From contig CAMTZV010000039.1 in NCBI GenBank assembly GCA_947086625.1, positions 1 to 8,347 on the forward strand: DNA of 8,347 nucleotides. The letters run 5' to 3'. Below, one piece after another: positions 4,840 through 8,347 of the stretch. This DNA is from an uncultured bacterium (lineage in GTDB: Bacteria; Bacillota; Clostridia; Lachnospirales; Lachnospiraceae). Below the pieces are notes generated by a model, which was given only the letters and a program-made list of their open reading frames with translations, was not told the DNA's origin and searched no databases. How positions within the stretch are numbered: position 1 is the stretch's first letter; every line of letters begins with the position of its first letter. Position numbers and translations under genes: made by a program.

Positions 4840-7425
4840 TTATCCGGCCCTGCGTGCGGCGAGCGCGCCGCCCTCCACGTAAATTTCGATCGTATCCCTG
4901 GCCGCTACCTCGTCGGCTAAAATGAGGCGTGCGGAAAGCGTCTCCACTGTCTTTTGCAGATAGCGCTTTAAGGGACGCGCGCCGTAGACCGGATCATAGG
5001 CCTTCTCCACGACGAGCTGCTCCGCCTCCGGCGTGAGCGACACCGAAAGCTCGCGGTCGGAAAGCCGTTTGTTCAATTCCTGCAAAAGCAGATGCACGAT
5101 GCCTGTCGTATCTGCCTTTGTGAGCGGCTTGAACAGAATCGTCTCGTCCAGACGGTTTAAAAATTCCGGGCGGAACGCGCCGCGCAGCTCGGCCCTGACA
5201 GCCTCTTCTGCCTCCGGCGTAATGCTGCCGTTTTCGTCAATGCCGTCCAGCAGGTAGTGCGCGCCGAGGTTTGAAGTCATAATAAGGATCGTATTTTTAA
5301 AATCAACCGTCCGCCCCTGCGAATCGGTGATACGCCCGTCGTCGAGCACCTGCAAAAGCACGTTGAACACGTCAGGGTGAGCCTTTTCCACCTCGTCAAA
5401 GAGCACGACGGAATAGGGCTTTCTGCGCACCGCCTCGGTGAGCTGCCCGCCCTCCTCGTAGCCGACGTATCCGGGAGGCGCTCCGATTAAGCGCGATACG
5501 GAATGCTTCTCCATATACTCGCTCATGTCCAGACGCACCATGTTCCCCTCGTCATCAAACAGACTCGCCGCCAGCGCCTTCGCAAGCTCCGTCTTTCCAA
5601 CGCCGGTAGGCCCCAGAAAGAGGAAGGAGCCAATCGGCTTGCCCGGATCCTTGATGCCCGCCTTCGAGCGGATGATCGCCTCGGTCACACGGGTGACGCC
5701 CTCGTCCTGCCCGATGACGCGCCTGTGCAGCTCCTCATCCAGATGAAGCGTCTTGTTGCGCTCGGACTCGTTGAGCTTCGCAACCGGAATGCCCGTCCAG
5801 CGGGAGATGATCTTCGCGATCTCCTCCTCGCTGACGTTCTCGTGGACGAGCGAGAGATCCCGCTCCTTCACCGCGCGCTCCTCCTGCTCCAGCTGCCGGA
5901 TAAGCTGCGGCAGCCGCCCGTACTGCAGCTCCGCCGCCTTTTCCAGATCGTAGTTTTGCTGTGCGGTTTTGATCTCGTTTTTGACCTGCTCCATCTCCTC
6001 CCGCAGCTTCTGCACCCGCTCTACAGACGTCTTTTCGTTCTCCCACTGCGCCTTCTGCGCCGCGAACGTATCCTTTAGCTCCGCCAGCTCCTTTTGCAGA
6101 TTGGCAAGCCGCTCGCCCGAGAGACGATCCGTCTCTTTCTTCAGCGCAGTCTCCTCGATCTCGAGCTGCATCACACGACGGTTTAACTCGTCCAGCTCCG
6201 CGGGCATGGAGTCCAGCTCCGTCTTGATGAGAGCGCACGCCTCGTCCACGAGGTCGATCGCCTTATCCGGCAGAAAACGGTCGCTGATGTAGCGGTTTGA
6301 AAGCACAGCCGCAGAGACAAGCGCGCCGTCGGTAATCTTCACGCCGTGGAACACCTCGTAGCGCTCCTTTAAGCCGCGCAGGATCGAAATCGTATCCTCC
6401 ACCGTCGGCTCCTCCACGAGCACCGGCTGAAAACGGCGCTCCAAGGCGGCGTCCTTCTCGATGTACTCGCGGTATTCATCCAATGTCGTCGCACCGATGC
6501 AGTGCAGCTCGCCCCGGGCCAGCATCGGCTTTAAAAGCTGTCCGGCATCCATTGCGCCGTCGGTCTTTCCGGCGCCCACAATCGTGTGCAGCTCATCGAT
6601 AAAGAGAATAATCTGCCCGTCAGAATTTTTAATATCGTCCAGAACGGCCTTTAAGCGCTCCTCAAACTCGCCGCGGTATTTCGCACCCGCCACGAGCGCG
6701 CCCATGTCCAGCGCAAAGAGCTTCTTATCCTTTAAGCCCTCCGGCACGTCCCCTTTCACGATACGCTGCGCAAGTCCTTCGACGACCGCCGTCTTTCCGA
6801 CGCCCGGCTCGCCGATTAAGCACGGGTTGTTCTTCGTCTTGCGCGAGAGGATGCGCACGACGTTTCGGATTTCCTCGTCGCGCCCGATGACCGGATCAAG
6901 CCGCTGCTCTCTGGCGCGCTCCACCATGTCGTAGCCGTATTTTTCCAGCGTGTCGTACGTCGCCTCCGGGTTGTCCGTCGTCACGCGCTGATTGCCCCGC
7001 ACGGTAGAGAGTGCCGTCAAAAAGCGATCCCGCGTGATGCCGTACTCCTTCCACAGCGCCTTCATCGCCGGATTCGGATATTTTAACAGCGCAAGGAACA
7101 AATGCTCCACCGACACGTATTCGTCGCCCAGCCCCTTCGCCTCGTCCTCCGCGTGAATGAGCACCTGGTTTAAATCCTTGCCGATAAACACCTGCCCGCC
7201 GCTCACCTTTACCCGCGCGGCGAGCTTACTCTCGGCGTTATTCACAAAATGCGCAAGCTGAATCTCCATCCTCTCGATGAGCCTGGGAATCAGCCCGTCC
7301 TCCTGCTGAAGCAGCGCCACGAGCAGATGCTCCTGCTCGATCTCCTGGTTTCCGTATTCATAAGCCAGCTTTTCACAGTCGTTGACCGCTTCCATAGACT
7401 TTCGTGTAAATTTCTGTATGTTCAT
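4840..7425 (-). CDS. clpB: ClpB, AAA+ protein disaggregase
   Basis: Hexameric cytosolic chaperone that threads aggregated proteins through its central pore with DnaK. The 861-aa protein has normal full length. In order it shows the Clp N-domain (about 1-150), the first AAA+ module with Walker A GEPGVGKT near residue 205 and Walker [10 protein letters not shown], the long coiled-coil middle domain (roughly 400-530, rich in E, K, L and Q) that distinguishes ClpB from ClpA/ClpC, and the second AAA+ module with GPTGVGKTE near 605, pore loop [10 protein letters not shown] and [11 protein letters not shown]. The family's C-terminal [12 protein letters not shown] block follows. The start at 7425 is chosen for the AAGGAGG 8 nt upstream; a GTG at 7452 in the same frame has none. 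A CIRCE/HrcA operator and promoter stand upstream, and a strong terminator follows. No defects seen. Confidence 0.98.
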   Translation of the reverse strand: MNIQKFTRKSMEAVNDCEKLAYEYGNQEIEQEHLLVALLQQEDGLIPRLIERMEIQLAHFVNNAESKLAARVKVSGGQVFIGKDLNQVLIHAEDEAKGLGDEYVSVEHLFLALLKYPNPAMKALWKEYGITRDRFLTALSTVRGNQRVTTDNPEATYDTLEKYGYDMVERAREQRLDPVIGRDEEIRNVVRILSRKTKNNPCLIGEPGVGKTAVVEGLAQRIVKGDVPEGLKDKKLFALDMGALVAGAKYRGEFEERLKAVLDDIKNSDGQIILFIDELHTIVGAGKTDGAMDAGQLLKPMLARGELHCIGATTLDEYREYIEKDAALERRFQPVLVEEPTVEDTISILRGLKERYEVFHGVKITDGALVSAAVLSNRYISDRFLPDKAIDLVDEACALIKTELDSMPAELDELNRRVMQLEIEETALKKETDRLSGERLANLQKELAELKDTFAAQKAQWENEKTSVERVQKLREEMEQVKNEIKTAQQNYDLEKAAELQYGRLPQLIRQLEQEERAVKERDLSLVHENVSEEEIAKIISRWTGIPVAKLNESERNKTLHLDEELHRRVIGQDEGVTRVTEAIIRSKAGIKDPGKPIGSFLFLGPTGVGKTELAKALAASLFDDEGNMVRLDMSEYMEKHSVSRLIGAPPGYVGYEEGGQLTEAVRRKPYSVVLFDEVEKAHPDVFNVLLQVLDDGRITDSQGRTVDFKNTILIMTSNLGAHYLLDGIDENGSITPEAEEAVRAELRGAFRPEFLNRLDETILFKPLTKADTTGIVHLLLQELNKRLSDRELSVSLTPEAEQLVVEKAYDPVYGARPLKRYLQKTVETLSARLILADEVAARDTIEIYVEGGALAARRAG

Positions 7426-7583
7426 AAAGAGCACCTCCTTCTTGCTTTTCACAATATACAGCTCGTAAAAATTCAGCCCGTGCCATTCGAGGAGGCGCTT
7501 GCAGCGCTTTCCCGCTGCCCTCGCAGCTGACTTTGCTCATAATCGGACGCTTCCTCCCTGACGATAACTGAACTTTTACATGT

Positions 7584-7612
7584 ATTATACACGCATTATT
7601 AGCACTCGTCAA
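7584..7612 (-). promoter_or_regulatory. Sigma-A promoter of clpB
   Basis: TTGACG (7612-7607), 17 nt, then a perfect TATAAT (7589-7584), reading towards clpB. Transcription should start near 7577, giving a leader of about 150 nt. The -35 box lies inside the CIRCE element, so HrcA binding would exclude RNA polymerase. The leader carries an out-of-frame 55-codon open frame (7540-7373) that overlaps the clpB start and for which there is no good evidence of translation. Confidence 0.9.
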
Positions 7613-7625
7613 TAGTGAGTGCTAA
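7599..7625. promoter_or_regulatory. CIRCE operator (HrcA binding site)
   Basis: Perfect match to the CIRCE consensus TTAGCACTC-N9-GAGTGCTAA. The arms extend symmetrically to 13 bp (7595-7607 and 7617-7629). HrcA represses dnaK/groE-type operons through this site and lets go on heat stress, so clpB here is placed in the HrcA regulon rather than, or as well as, under CtsR. It starts a few bases after the stop of the response-regulator gene and overlaps the clpB -35 box. Confidence 0.97.
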
Positions 7626-7633
7626 TAATTTTT

Positions 7634-8347
7634 CTACATCTGCAGCCGCGATGCCATATTCATCAAAAAATTGAAATTGGTTGGCCTGCCCTGCTCCTCG
7701 TCATAGGGGAAGGGATAATAGCGCTCTAACCTGCGCAAATCCGTCTCGGTCCACGTCGCCTCGATCGAGCCGCGGATGCATCGCTCGACATTCTCCTTTG
7801 TCGTCCTGTGCAGCGCCGCCACCGCGGGGTAGATATCGTTTGTAATATGCAGCATGGAACCCTTGTTTTTCATAATCATTAAGATCGCATCCACCATATA
7901 CGCAAACCCGCTCCTCCTTCGCTTAAACCCGATGTCCACAAGCGCCTGCTCCACATATCTGCGCATCAGCTTATCCGTTTTTACCTCATTAAAATATTCC
8001 ACCAGCGGATGTCCCGCATTTGGCTGTGAAAACTGCTGATACGGAAAGATCTTTCCGATAATGTTCAGCACCCTTTTTGCCGAGTATGACACGTTCATCT
8101 TGCGGTACACATAGTCTACGCCGTTCTCGCGCATATAATTCAGCGTCACATTCGAACCGGTATTCGTAACAACCACAATAAACGGCTTTTTCTCTTCAAA
8201 CTCTTGTATCTCGTCCAGCATGGAGACGCCGTCCCCCTCCTCCAGCTCGATATCTAAAATAATGACATGCACCTGGTTCGCCCGCAAATATCGCAATGCA
8301 TCCGTCTCTTTTCCGGTCTCATATACGATCTGCATCTGCGGCTGCCT
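7634..8347 (-). CDS. Spo0A-like response regulator, 5' end outside the window
   Basis: A receiver domain joined to a Spo0A-type DNA-binding domain. Only 237 C-terminal residues are visible; the frame is open through the right edge (RQPQ precedes the first visible Met), so the ATG at 8335 is internal and the first receiver strand with its acidic pair lies outside. Seen in the receiver: the probable phospho-acceptor Asp32 in VIILDIELEEGDG, Thr61 in VVVTNT and the conserved Lys83 in YVYRK. The C-terminal part has the Spo0A blocks GFAYMVDAI, IYPAVA, TTKENVERCIRGSIEATW and RPTNFNFL. It resembles the Spo0A effector domain but is divergent, so it may be a paralogue with a different regulon rather than the sporulation master regulator. 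It ends just before the clpB operator, and I see no separate terminator. Confidence 0.85.
   Translation of the reverse strand, partial: RQPQMQIVYETGKETDALRYLRANQVHVIILDIELEEGDGVSMLDEIQEFEEKKPFIVVVTNTGSNVTLNYMRENGVDYVYRKMNVSYSAKRVLNIIGKIFPYQQFSQPNAGHPLVEYFNEVKTDKLMRRYVEQALVDIGFKRRRSGFAYMVDAILMIMKNKGSMLHITNDIYPAVAALHRTTKENVERCIRGSIEATWTETDLRRLERYYPFPYDEEQGRPTNFNFLMNMASRLQM

Noticed and set aside
7373..7540. 55-codon open frame in the clpB leader overlapping the clpB start (possible leader peptide)
   Set aside because: Its GGAGG is 12 nt from the ATG, it matches no family I know and its composition is unremarkable; most likely chance, though regulation by it cannot be excluded.

Overview
The window looks like a chromosomal piece of a moderately GC-rich, probably spore-forming Clostridia genome (Lachnospiraceae-like is my best guess). 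The signs are a Spo0A-type response regulator, a perfect CIRCE/HrcA operator on clpB, strong GGAGG ribosome sites and consensus sigma-A promoters. All genes lie on the minus strand, so the biological order runs from right to left.

Right to left: (1) the C-terminal 237 residues of a Spo0A-like response regulator (7634-8347, cut by the window edge). (2) A heat-shock control region (7584-7629) in which a perfect CIRCE inverted repeat overlaps the -35 box of a TTGACG-17-TATAAT promoter. (3) Full-length clpB (4840-7425). (4) A strong intrinsic terminator (4686-4731). (5) A membrane-anchored NodB-family polysaccharide deacetylase (3948-4670). (6) A near-consensus promoter (3907-3935) and a long, structured leader. 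(7) The head of a subtype I-C CRISPR-Cas operon, cas3 - cas5c - cas8c, packed almost without gaps and running off the left edge. The adaptation genes, cas7 and the array are expected further left but are not visible.

The most interesting part is the 280-bp gap between the deacetylase and cas3. On the cas-coding strand it holds a one-spacer mini-CRISPR: a diverged but still hairpin-forming I-C repeat (3818-3852), a 23-nt spacer-like segment (3795-3817) and a second, near-canonical repeat with a decayed 3' tail (3761-3794). The spacer-like segment matches the cas promoter itself (3899-3921, covering the -10 box) at 19 of 23 positions. The first eight seed positions match perfectly and TTT stands at the PAM position. 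This is the layout expected of a crRNA-like autorepressor RNA (CreR-type): Cas5c would process it, the I-C effector would load it, and partial pairing would place the complex on the cas promoter without licensing destruction. From memory, CreR RNAs have been described for a few other subtypes; I do not know of one for subtype I-C. Here it sits inside the 5' leader of the cas mRNA, so it would be co-transcribed with the operon it represses.

The remaining genes are ordinary housekeeping or accessory genes. Secondary observations are the clpB terminator running into the deacetylase start region, the absence of a terminator between the deacetylase and the cas promoter, and a second hairpin in the cas3 leader.
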